Assembly (NCBI GenBank): GCA_963748925.1
Contig: CAVVKG010000003.1
Span: 1-64,000 of the forward strand
Length of the DNA stretch: 64,000 bases
Reading direction: 5' to 3'
Source: Cryomorpha sp963748925
Lineage (GTDB): Bacteria > Bacteroidota > Bacteroidia > Flavobacteriales_D > Cryomorphaceae
Shown in pieces: positions 36,492 to 44,033 of this stretch. The notes below the pieces were generated by a model, which was not told where the DNA came from, did no database searches, and saw only the letters and a list, made by a program, of their open reading frames with translations. Both the position numbers and the translations under genes were made by a program. How positions within the stretch are numbered: the stretch's first letter is position 1; each line of letters begins with the position of its first letter.

Positions 36492-36847
36492 TTACAGAAA
36501 TTTGATTGTTCAGAATGTGATGTACCCGAAATGGTTAGAACTTTTTTGGATGGTAATTCTGTAGCAATAATTTCTAAAATTTCTTGTTTCATTTCTTCAA
36601 TTCGCTTTGGTTGTGAGGCGTCGAAGTGAACGAGGATTTTAGAATTTGTATCGCAGAATTGGTTGAATTTCAGGTAGGGGGATGATGTCCTGTTAGCTCT
36701 GAGTTTGGTGTAATCTGCTTCTTTCAGGTTTTCTACCTCAAGGGTAAAGTACCGGTAATAAGTCGGTGGGGTATCTTTCTGAGCCTTGAGTCCGATAGAA
36801 ACCACAAGAAATAGAAGTAAACCAAAAAGACTTTTATAGCTATTCAT
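36488..36847 (-). CDS. Small secreted protein, first gene of the adhesin operon
   Basis: This 119-residue protein has an N-terminal signal peptide (hydrophobic to about residue 20, cleavage near LKAQ) and a short mixed alpha/beta body with one Cys pair candidate (FCDTN and NFCK). The motif around residues 30-60 (YRYFTLEVENLKEADYTKLR) and a helix at 80-95 suggest a compact periplasmic domain. I recognise no family. Its stop overlaps the start of the giant adhesin (ATGA), so the two are translationally coupled, which suggests a chaperone-like or assembly role (inference). Confidence 0.75.
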   Translation of the reverse strand: MNSYKSLFGLLLFLVVSIGLKAQKDTPPTYYRYFTLEVENLKEADYTKLRANRTSSPYLKFNQFCDTNSKILVHFDASQPKRIEEMKQEILEIIATELPSKKVLTISGTSHSEQSNFCK

Positions 36848-37059
36848 AAGGGGATATATTTAACTAAGTCGTTTTGTAATCGCACCAATTGGTTTGATAC
36901 GATTGGTATAAAAGTAAGGTCTGGAGGCGGTGGTCATTTGCAATTATTAACAAGTTTTTAAAACTGAATTAGTGATAACTCAAGCGGGCTGTTAAGTATT
37001 AGTCATTATAAATTGGATACGAAGATTTGGGAATAAGGTTATTTGGGCGACCACACACG

Positions 37060-37866
37060 GTTGGTTGTGTGTTTTGAAGTTCAAAGTGTGAATGTTCAAA
37101 GTGTGAATGTTGAATGTGTGAATGTTGAAAGTGTGAATGTTGAATGGATGTCTGCTGGTTAGCTGTTGGCCATTGGGTGTTGGGTTAAGAATATTGGTAT
37201 GAATTTTCTTTGGGTTTTGATTGGTAAATCTTTTGTCGTGTACAAGGCTCCCCTGGCTGCATCCGACGAAGCCTTTGGCAGAGAGGAATGCAGAGGGGCG
37301 AGCGAGGTGAATGTTTAATGTGCGGATTTGTAGATGGGCGGATGTGCGGATGTGCGGATTATTCCCTACGGTCATGAGAGCGCTTCGCTGAGTTGGGCTT
37401 TCGAGACGGGAGTTTCTTTAGGAATTGATTGGTAAGTCTCATGGCGTGCGCAAGGCTCCCCTCGCTGCATCCGACTAGGCCTTTGACTGAGAGGAATGCA
37501 GAGGGGCGACGCCTCTGGCGTGGTAAACTGGGTGGGAATGTTCAAAGTTGAATGTTCAAAGTGTGAATGTTGAAAGTGTGAATGTTGAAAGTGTGAATGT
37601 TGAGTGGATGTTTGCTGGTTAGCTGTTGGCCATTGGCTTTCGAATATGGTAGGAATTTCTTTAGGATTTGATTGGTAAATCTTTTGTCGTGTACAAGGCT
37701 CCCCTGGCTGCATCCGACGAGGCTTTTGGCTGAGAGGATTGCACACGGGTGCGGTTGGATGTCGCCCATGCAGGGCTTTTAAATTGGTGTGGAAGGTATC
37801 ACAGGGTTGCGCAGCCAGCTGCTTCACCCTGTACTTTTATATGTCGCACCTTCGGTGCTGTAGGGT
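37060..37866. repeat. Second composite repeat array, related to the one at 1270-2235
   Basis: It contains 15-bp units (GAATGTTCAAAGTGT and variants, 37075-37145 and again about 37540-37605), the CGAGACGGGAGTTTCTTTAG module (about 37400), the GGCGACGCCTCTGG module, heptamer-phase GCTGTTG GCCATTG GGTGTTG (37162-37182) and, at 37801-37865, a double-hairpin element. The open frames across it (for example 37372-37827 minus) arise from the 15-bp period and read as repeated His-Ser-His-Phe; I do not accept them as genes. The stretch 36848-37059 holds no feature I can name. Confidence 0.8.
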
Positions 37867-37890
37867 TTTGACCCGTGCTAAAAAAACGAA

Positions 37891-39024
37891 TTAGCCTTTG
37901 AGCTCTTCTCTGCCATCGGCGTGTCTGGCAAAACGACCTTTTGAAGTGCCGTGAACCATATCGCGGCGCGGCCAGGGCCAGCCACCGAACTGGGTCTTGT
38001 GGTAATCTTCAAAAGCTTGCTTGATCTCTTCTTTGGTATTCATCACAAAGGGGCCATATTGCATTACGGGTTCGTTGATGGGCTTGCCCTGAAGAACCAA
38101 AATCTTCCCGCGGTCGTTCCCGTTTTTCAAGTGAATCATCCGATCCGGATGAACCCTTACCATATTATAATTCGGAATAGTGTTTCCTGATATCTCCAGA
38201 GTTTCACCTTCGTAGTAATAGAGTGTTCGGTTTACCCCGCTTGATGCGCGTGGAAGAGTAATGGAAGCATTAGGTTCGAGATTAATGTTCCAGATTCCCA
38301 CCTCATTAGCAGGATCGGCGGCCCATGAGTCTGGTGGCGGAAGGGGAGCGTTGTGCTTGCCCAGCCTTCCGGCAATTACCTCCACATCTGTTTTGTCACC
38401 TTCTGCATCTGCCTCGGTGTATCGAGGAATATCTTCGGCCCAGAGCATTTTGAAATGAGGATCGACCATTTTATTCTTTCGGGGAAGGTTGAGCCACACC
38501 TGGAAGAGCTCCAGCGGATTGTCTTTGCTTTGGCTGAGCAAAGGAAACATCTCGGAATGCTGGACTCCGCCTCCTGCTGTCATCCATTGGGTGTCGCCGT
38601 TGCCATAGCGACCTGCGGCTCCGAGGGAGTCTGCGTGATCGACCAACCCTTTTCGCACCACAGTTACCGTTTCAAAGCCCCGGTGCGGATGTCCGGGAAA
38701 GCCGGGCACCTTCTTGCCGTGGTACATCCGGTAGCCGTCTTTGATGATAAAATCGTCACCCAAATCGCGGCCTTGCAAAGATCCTACCGGACCCATTTGC
38801 CCATTGCCCTTTGGGTATTCGTCTTCGTGGTGTGCACAGAAAAGGAAAGGATCAAAGGTTTCCCATTGAAAGCCCAGAGGCTTTGTTTCGATTACAGGAT
38901 CTAAACTAAATCGGTGGGCGATGCCGTTTCTCACGGATTGTGCCGTACTTACAAACGGAGCGATTAACATAGTTCCGCAGGCCAGGGATAAATCGCGTAG
39001 GAAGTTTCTTCTTTCAGCATTCAT
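37891..39024 (-). CDS. Pirin-family protein with Tat-type signal
   Basis: The 377-residue protein has an N-terminal twin-arginine-like signal (ERRNFLRDLSLACG, residues 4-17) and a two-cupin pirin fold. The metal site is complete: GHPHRGFETV (His112, His114), then GGGVQHSE (His156, Glu158). Pirins bind iron; some have quercetin dioxygenase activity, but the substrate here is unknown. Export by Tat would place a folded metalloprotein in the periplasm, unlike cytosolic pirins. It is monocistronic, with tandem terminators upstream belonging to wrbA and a repeat region beginning 25 bases after its stop. Confidence 0.88.
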   Translation of the reverse strand: MNAERRNFLRDLSLACGTMLIAPFVSTAQSVRNGIAHRFSLDPVIETKPLGFQWETFDPFLFCAHHEDEYPKGNGQMGPVGSLQGRDLGDDFIIKDGYRMYHGKKVPGFPGHPHRGFETVTVVRKGLVDHADSLGAAGRYGNGDTQWMTAGGGVQHSEMFPLLSQSKDNPLELFQVWLNLPRKNKMVDPHFKMLWAEDIPRYTEADAEGDKTDVEVIAGRLGKHNAPLPPPDSWAADPANEVGIWNINLEPNASITLPRASSGVNRTLYYYEGETLEISGNTIPNYNMVRVHPDRMIHLKNGNDRGKILVLQGKPINEPVMQYGPFVMNTKEEIKQAFEDYHKTQFGGWPWPRRDMVHGTSKGRFARHADGREELKG

Positions 39025-39091
39025 AGGCTTAAAATCTGAATATAGTTAAAAACGAAAATACAAAGTATTGTCTTAGCGAAGTGAACTTACG

Positions 39092-39120
39092 TAAAAAAGA
39101 AGCTCCTGAATAGAGGAGCT
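39092..39120 (-). terminator. Second (distal) terminator after wrbA
   Basis: AGCTCCT (39101-39107) and AGGAGCT (39114-39120) form a 7-bp stem. On the minus strand it leads into TC and a run of six T (complement of 39093-39098). It stands behind the proximal terminator at 39163-39188 and upstream of the pirin gene, giving a double stop. Confidence 0.75.
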
Positions 39121-39162
39121 ACGAAATCGTGCGATAACGATAACAATTGAGTCAACTGACGC

Positions 39163-39188
39163 AAAAAAGCCGATTAAGTATCGGCTTT
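39163..39188 (-). terminator. Rho-independent terminator of wrbA
   Basis: AAGCCGAT (39167-39174) and ATCGGCTT (39180-39187) form an 8-bp stem with a 5-base loop. On the minus strand it is followed by six T (complement of 39163-39168). It lies 18 bases beyond the wrbA stop. Confidence 0.88.
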
Positions 39189-39205
39189 TAAGCTAGTCAG
39201 AAAAA

Positions 39206-39817
39206 TTATCCAATCATTTTCTTCGCAATGTCTGCGAGTCTTTTTACCTGGTGGGTAATTGCGGCTTCAATTGCCTTCGGGTTTTGAATTTCGCCTGTAC
39301 CATCGACTGTTGCCGATGTTCCGCATGGGTTTCCACCGGCGGCAAATATTGTTTCGTCGGTGTAACCTGTGGGGATAGTAATGGCACCCCAGTGCATCAT
39401 TGTTTTATACAATGTCATTAAAGTAGATTCCTGACCACCGTGAGGGTTTTGTGCACTCGTAATTCCGGTAACCAGTTTGTTTACGAGCTTGCCTTTAGAC
39501 CACAATCCACCAGTGGTATCGATAAATGCCGCTGCCTGTCCCGGTATGTTCCCATATCGTGTTGGGATGCAAAAGACTATAGCATCTGCCCACTCAAGGT
39601 CATCGAGCTCGGCGGGAGTTTCTTTTTTGCCAATGTTTTGGTGGAATTCATTCCAGGCATCATTTTGGGCAATCGCCTCTTCGGGTGCCGTTTCTTGAAA
39701 CATTCTCCTTCTCACCTCGGCTCCCGACTTCTCTGCCGCAGCCTCGGCCCATTTTGACATTTGATAATTTGCTCCTGTAGAGCTGTAGAATAATACTGCT
39801 ATTTTTAAATTGCTCAT
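39206..39817 (-). CDS. wrbA: NAD(P)H:quinone oxidoreductase WrbA
   Basis: The 203-residue flavodoxin-fold protein reduces quinones by two electrons using NAD(P)H and FMN. The FMN-binding start is LFYSSTGANYQMSKWA (residues 9-24) and the second signature is IPTRYGNIPGQAAAFID. It matches the WrbA type in length and motifs. It is monocistronic with its own terminators. The 237 bases upstream hold an AT-rich segment with TATATGTATGAACATGTATA (about 39836-39856), a possible but unproven operator. Confidence 0.93.
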   Translation of the reverse strand: MSNLKIAVLFYSSTGANYQMSKWAEAAAEKSGAEVRRRMFQETAPEEAIAQNDAWNEFHQNIGKKETPAELDDLEWADAIVFCIPTRYGNIPGQAAAFIDTTGGLWSKGKLVNKLVTGITSAQNPHGGQESTLMTLYKTMMHWGAITIPTGYTDETIFAAGGNPCGTSATVDGTGEIQNPKAIEAAITHQVKRLADIAKKMIG

Positions 39818-40009
39818 ATTTATTTGTATTTACATTATATGTATGAACATGTATATTTAAAAATTGTTCACTTAATGGGAATAGAAATCTTGCCTGATTT
39901 AATTTAAATCATCTAACAATCAATTCATAATGGAATGTCCAAAAATAAATTCGGTGCAACCATAGAGATTGCATTCATCAAGCGCTGCACGAATAAAGTT
40001 GGCATGAAT

Positions 40010-40030
40010 AGACCGGTAAAACACCGGTCT
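40010..40030 (-). terminator. Stem-loop after rlmB, possible weak terminator
   Basis: AGACCGGT (40010-40017) and ACCGGTCT (40023-40030) form a perfect 8-bp stem with a 5-base loop, 25 bases beyond the rlmB stop on the minus strand. No T run follows on that strand, so it is not a classical intrinsic terminator; it may stabilise the 3' end of the mRNA. Confidence 0.45.
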
Positions 40031-40055
40031 GATTTTGACTTTTTTTGGATTCAGT

Positions 40056-40799
40056 CTATCCTGCAGTCCTTTGCCTTAACGCTTCAAAAAGAAGGATGGA
40101 GGTGGCTACTGAGACATTGAGTGATTCAGTCTGCCCTTTCATTGGTATATGTACAGAGAAGCTTGCTGCTTCGCGGGCGTTGTTGCTTATTCCGTCTTCT
40201 TCAGATCCCATTACGATTGCGACAGGAGTTTTGAGGTCGCATTGATGGTAAACTTCTTTGCCTTTTTCGTGGCAAGAAATTGTTTTGAATCCGCTTTCGT
40301 TTAGAAATTCCAGGGTAGAGCCCAGTGAATCGGCCCGGCATATAGGTATGCGAAGAATGGCCCCTGTTGAGGTTTTTATCGCGTCTTCATTTATTTGAGC
40401 TGCTCCTTTGGTAGGAATTACAATTGCGTGAACTCTGGCACATTCGGCGCTTCGGCAAATAGCGCCGAAATTGCGGACATCTGTTATTCTATCCAAAATG
40501 AGTACCAATGGCGTTTCACCCGATTCATAAATCGAAGGGATGAGCCATTCGAGATCTTGAAACTCGATCGGCGACATCATGGCGATTACGCCCTGGTGAT
40601 TTTTAGAGGTGGTTTTGTCCATCTTCACCTTCGGAACAAACTGGAAGGGAGTGCCTGTTTCTTTCAGTTTTGGAAGCACTTTGTGAAGGGTGTCAGGGTT
40701 AAGCCCTTTTTGGATCATCACTTTTTCCATGCTTTTTCCTGTCTCTAGAGCCTCAAGAATGGGATGGATGCCGTAAATTAACTGGTCTTTTTTCTTCAT
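40056..40799 (-). CDS. rlmB: 23S rRNA 2'-O-methyltransferase, RlmB/TrmH family
   Basis: The 247-residue SPOUT methyltransferase has an N-terminal substrate-binding domain (IYGIHPILEALETGKSMEKV) and the three SPOUT motifs: NFGAICRSAECA, VAIVMGSEEDGIS and IPMKGQTESLNVSVATSILL. RlmB methylates the 2'-O of a guanosine near the peptidyl transferase centre of 23S rRNA. TrmH-type alternatives cannot be excluded, but the domain order is that of RlmB. Only 3 bases separate it from the upstream GWxTD gene, so it ends a five-gene minus-strand chain. Confidence 0.9.
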   Translation of the reverse strand: MKKKDQLIYGIHPILEALETGKSMEKVMIQKGLNPDTLHKVLPKLKETGTPFQFVPKVKMDKTTSKNHQGVIAMMSPIEFQDLEWLIPSIYESGETPLVLILDRITDVRNFGAICRSAECARVHAIVIPTKGAAQINEDAIKTSTGAILRIPICRADSLGSTLEFLNESGFKTISCHEKGKEVYHQCDLKTPVAIVMGSEEDGISNNAREAASFSVHIPMKGQTESLNVSVATSILLFEALRQRTAG

Positions 40800-40802
40800 A
40801 TA

Positions 40803-42051
40803 TCAATAAATTCGACCATCGCGCCAAGCATTGACCGATCGGTACCACGAAGGTTTGTAAAATTCTTCTCTATTTAATCTGTAATCGTTGTCGGTAAATG
40901 GGTTTATTACTTTCACAAAATGAAAGGTAATGGAGAGTGGATTGTTTTCTTCTCCATAAATCCAGGTTTCCACCTTATCAGTCCTATAAACTTTGTTGGG
41001 TTTTCCATAGACGATATATACTAATCCGCGGTCTGATTTCCAGCCTTCTACATGGCTGCTAAAAAGTTGGTTGGCACTTTCTACGCGCTTGTAGTATGCT
41101 TTTATCGATTTCCGGGCTCGATCTTTCGATCCTGCCCATTTTATCCAGGTGTTTTCCAGTTCCAGTTTTATATCCGGAGCTTCAGCAATTTGATCGTATT
41201 CTCTTCCGGCAACCAGATATCTCAGTGGTTCGAGGAGGTGCTCCGTGGTTTTTATTTCCGGAAATTCAGGTTCTGATACAAAGATGGTTTTACCTTTTCT
41301 ATTTTCTTCTTCTGCATGAAAGTGGTAAAATCCTGAAAATCCAGTACGGATTTTTACTTCATTATTACCGTTGACCGGGATGGTGGTAGTAGAATCTGCC
41401 TCGTATTCAAATGGATTTGGTTCGTAAAACACAAAAGGAGGCGGAGGCATGGGGAAGGCCCGGTTGTAAAAGCGGACATAAATCTGATCTTTAATCTCAG
41501 AATTAAATATCAAATTGTAGACTTCGTTTGGTTTAACACGGTCTGTGAAAATGGGAATATCCTGGTCTTGCGAAGTGAGTAGATAGTTCTGCCTGTTAGA
41601 CAGGTCCACTTTATCGGCAATAAGCTTTACATTTTTTAGAGCGGCTTCTGTTTTCATCTGTTAAGGTAATTTGGAGATCGTACTTTTTACCTGCCTGCAA
41701 CATAAAATCGACCGAAGCAATTAATGTTTTTTCAAGTTTTTTTTCGTCCGTATCTATCACCCTGATTTTTTTCAAAGACTCGGTAGAGTTAGCCAGAGTA
41801 ACTTCAGCTATTACTGCGGCCTGAGAACTCTTATCTCCCCGACGCGCATAAAGAAGGTTTGAGGTGTTTATTTTTAAATAGAGACGCGAAGAGTCTGCTG
41901 AAGTATGAAAGATTTGGTATTCAAATTCTATTTCAGCGCTGTTATCTTGATAGGCGTTTGCAATATTGCTGTCTGCTAATTCATTACTCGATCCGCAGGC
42001 AGTAATGAAAAGAAGAAAAGAGTAAAAACTGTATTTTAAGAATTTATTCAT
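40803..42051 (-). pseudogene. GWxTD-domain lipoprotein, interrupted by one frameshift
   Basis: Two frames (42051-41611 and 41657-40803) join into one lipoprotein of about 415 residues. The first carries a lipobox at Cys19 (ITAC) and a beta-rich domain; the second ends with the GWxTD region (KAYYKRVESANQLF, then EGWKSDRGLVYIVYGKP). The family motif reads GWKSD here, with Ser for Thr. Removing one A from the six-A run at 41632-41637 (minus strand) restores a continuous frame through KNVKLIADKV. GWxTD proteins are common in Bacteroidota envelopes, function unknown. The gene lies 11 bases after rmuC and 3 before rlmB. Confidence 0.78.
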
Positions 42052-42062
42052 GTTGCCCGTTC

Positions 42063-43388
42063 CTATTCGTCGTCAATTAATAAACTGTCGCTTAATTGTT
42101 TGTTTGTCTTTACTCCGAGTTCTTCCAGTTGGCGAGCCTGCGCAACAAGGCTTCCGCGGCCATCACGCAGTTTGCCCATTGCATCGGTGTAGGTTTTTTC
42201 CGTACGGCTAAGCTGATCGCCTATTTTTTCAAAATCTTCAGCAAAGCCTATAAATTTTTCAAGGAGTTTCTTACCGCGATCGGCAATTTCCATTGCGTTT
42301 TTATTTTGAAATTCGTGTTTCCAAGTAGCTGAAATGATTTTTAAGGAAGCAATTAAAGTTGTTGGACTAACAAGAATAATATTTCTCTCATAAGCCTCAT
42401 GAAAGAGGGAATGATCCTTTTGGAGAGCCAACAGGTAAGCAGGTTCAATGGGAATAAACATAAGTATAAAGTCGAGGTTCTTTCCGTTCCCAAGGTCCTG
42501 ATACTTTTTATCTGCCAGGCTTTTAATATGCGTTTTTATGGATACGAGGTGATTTTTTAAGTGGCTCTGAGCATCCGAATCAACCAAAGTGTATTGCTCA
42601 TATGCCTTGAGTGATACTTTGCTATCTACAACAATCCACTTGTCATCGGGTAGTTTTATAAGCACATCCGGCTGTAGACGCTTGCCATCGTTGCCGGTGA
42701 AGCTTTGTTGAATAAAGTATTCCCGCTCCTTGGTGAGTCCAGAGTTTTCGAGAATGCTTTCCAGAATCATTTCCCCCCAGTTCCCCTGAACCTTCGAGTC
42801 GTTTTTAAGCGCTCTTGTCAGGTTTTCGGTTTCAGTTGTCATTCGCTGGCTCATATCTTTTAAATGCTTCAGCTCCTCGCGAAGGCCAGTGGTTTCCTTA
42901 ATGTTACTGGTATGCGTCTCTTCCACTTTCTTTTGAAAGTCAGTAATTTTTTCTTTCAGGGGGGTAAGTATTTGATCAATATTTGATCTGTTTTGAAGTG
43001 TAAATTTCTCACTTTTTTCTTCAAAGATTTTGTTTGCCAGGATTTGAAAGTCCTTGGTAAATTGCTCCTGCATACCTTTCAAATCTTCTTTGTGGCGCAT
43101 CACATGTTCTTCGAGAGCTTTTTTTTCTGCAGTTAACCTAGCCAGATTCCCTGAATTTTGGTTGTTAATAGAATCCAGTTGCTGATTTTTATTCTTGAGT
43201 TCGAGTAGTGAAGAATCCAGAATTTCGGAGCGCTGCTTCAAGCCTGATAATTCAGACTGAAGGCTGTTTCGCTCTGATTCCAATTGATTAAGAGCCGATT
43301 TTTTAGATCTGCCCATCAGGTGATTTAGTATAAAGCCAATAAGTAACCCTGCGCAAAAAAACAGAGCAAAGAAAACTGCAGTATTCAT
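42063..43388 (-). CDS. rmuC: DNA recombination protein RmuC homologue
   Basis: The 441-residue protein starts with one membrane segment (about residues 3-22, ALFFCAGLLIGFIL), followed by a long coiled coil (about 28-190) and the nuclease-like RmuC domain (about 195-400; VQGNWGEMILESIL, LQPDVLIKLPDDKWIVVDSK, then DFILMFIPIEPAYLLAL). RmuC limits recombination at inverted repeats in E. coli and has a restriction-endonuclease-like core. It is the third gene of the minus-strand chain, 15 bases after the L,D-transpeptidase gene. Membrane anchoring is unusual for a DNA protein but typical of RmuC. Confidence 0.92.
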   Translation of the reverse strand: MNTAVFFALFFCAGLLIGFILNHLMGRSKKSALNQLESERNSLQSELSGLKQRSEILDSSLLELKNKNQQLDSINNQNSGNLARLTAEKKALEEHVMRHKEDLKGMQEQFTKDFQILANKIFEEKSEKFTLQNRSNIDQILTPLKEKITDFQKKVEETHTSNIKETTGLREELKHLKDMSQRMTTETENLTRALKNDSKVQGNWGEMILESILENSGLTKEREYFIQQSFTGNDGKRLQPDVLIKLPDDKWIVVDSKVSLKAYEQYTLVDSDAQSHLKNHLVSIKTHIKSLADKKYQDLGNGKNLDFILMFIPIEPAYLLALQKDHSLFHEAYERNIILVSPTTLIASLKIISATWKHEFQNKNAMEIADRGKKLLEKFIGFAEDFEKIGDQLSRTEKTYTDAMGKLRDGRGSLVAQARQLEELGVKTNKQLSDSLLIDDE

Positions 43389-43403
43389 TATGTACTCAAA
43401 CGC

Positions 43404-44033
43404 CTAATTGTTTAGGATTATTACAAATGTACCAACTTCAACGCTATCATAAAGCTCGATAACATCTTTGTTGGCCATTCTGACACATCCTTTGCTGGCG
43501 GCCATTCCAAGGAGGCCTTCTTCGTGAGTACCGTGGATGAAGATTCCACGTGAATATGAGTCTTTATTTTCTCCCGAATTAACTCCATCTTCCAGGCCTT
43601 TTAGATGTAGTACACGCGTGGTGATGAGGTCTCTGTTGTTAGTTTTTGCTTCCAGGATAGGGTCTACCTGTTCGGTGGTCGCGATTTTGCTTTTAATAAC
43701 AGTGTTTATAGGTAAGTCATCGCCTACTTTCTCGGCTATTTTATGAAGTCCTTCCGGTGTTTGGTAGCTGCCCGAAAGATTTCCAATTCCTTTTTCGGCA
43801 GTTGAAATTTCAAAGGTTTTTACGACAGTATCATTGCTAATAAGATAAAGTCTTTGCCTTTTGGCGGCAACATAGATAAAGGTTTCAAATCGCGCTCCAT
43901 TGTATTTAATGTCCAGGTACTCCTTAAGGAAAGACACCATAGGATCTGGAGATACGTCGGGGTGTGCGCTGTTTCCGCAAATAAATCCCGGAACCAGAAG
44001 GATAAAAAAGAGGAGTATGCTATACTTTTTCAT
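43404..44033 (-). CDS. L,D-transpeptidase (YkuD family)
   Basis: The 209-residue protein has a signal peptide (hydrophobic 4-18) and a YkuD catalytic domain. The active-site region is IFIHGTHEEGLLGMAASKGC followed by VRM, with His167/His170 and nucleophile Cys183. These enzymes form 3-3 peptidoglycan cross-links or attach lipoproteins in the periplasm. Which of the two it does is not visible. Its ATG overlaps the stop of the upstream Omp85-family gene by one base (TAATG), so translation is coupled. Confidence 0.9.
   Translation of the reverse strand: MKKYSILLFFILLVPGFICGNSAHPDVSPDPMVSFLKEYLDIKYNGARFETFIYVAAKRQRLYLISNDTVVKTFEISTAEKGIGNLSGSYQTPEGLHKIAEKVGDDLPINTVIKSKIATTEQVDPILEAKTNNRDLITTRVLHLKGLEDGVNSGENKDSYSRGIFIHGTHEEGLLGMAASKGCVRMANKDVIELYDSVEVGTFVIILNN

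Noticed and set aside
37372..37827. 151-codon minus-strand open frame with His-Ser-His-Phe repeats
   Set aside because: It lies wholly in the 15-bp minisatellite and dispersed modules; its composition follows from the repeat period and no part is protein-like.
39935..40120. 61-codon plus-strand frame starting MSKNKFGATIEIAF
   Set aside because: It overlaps the 3' end of rlmB on the opposite strand and crosses a perfect stem-loop; no family or promoter supports it.
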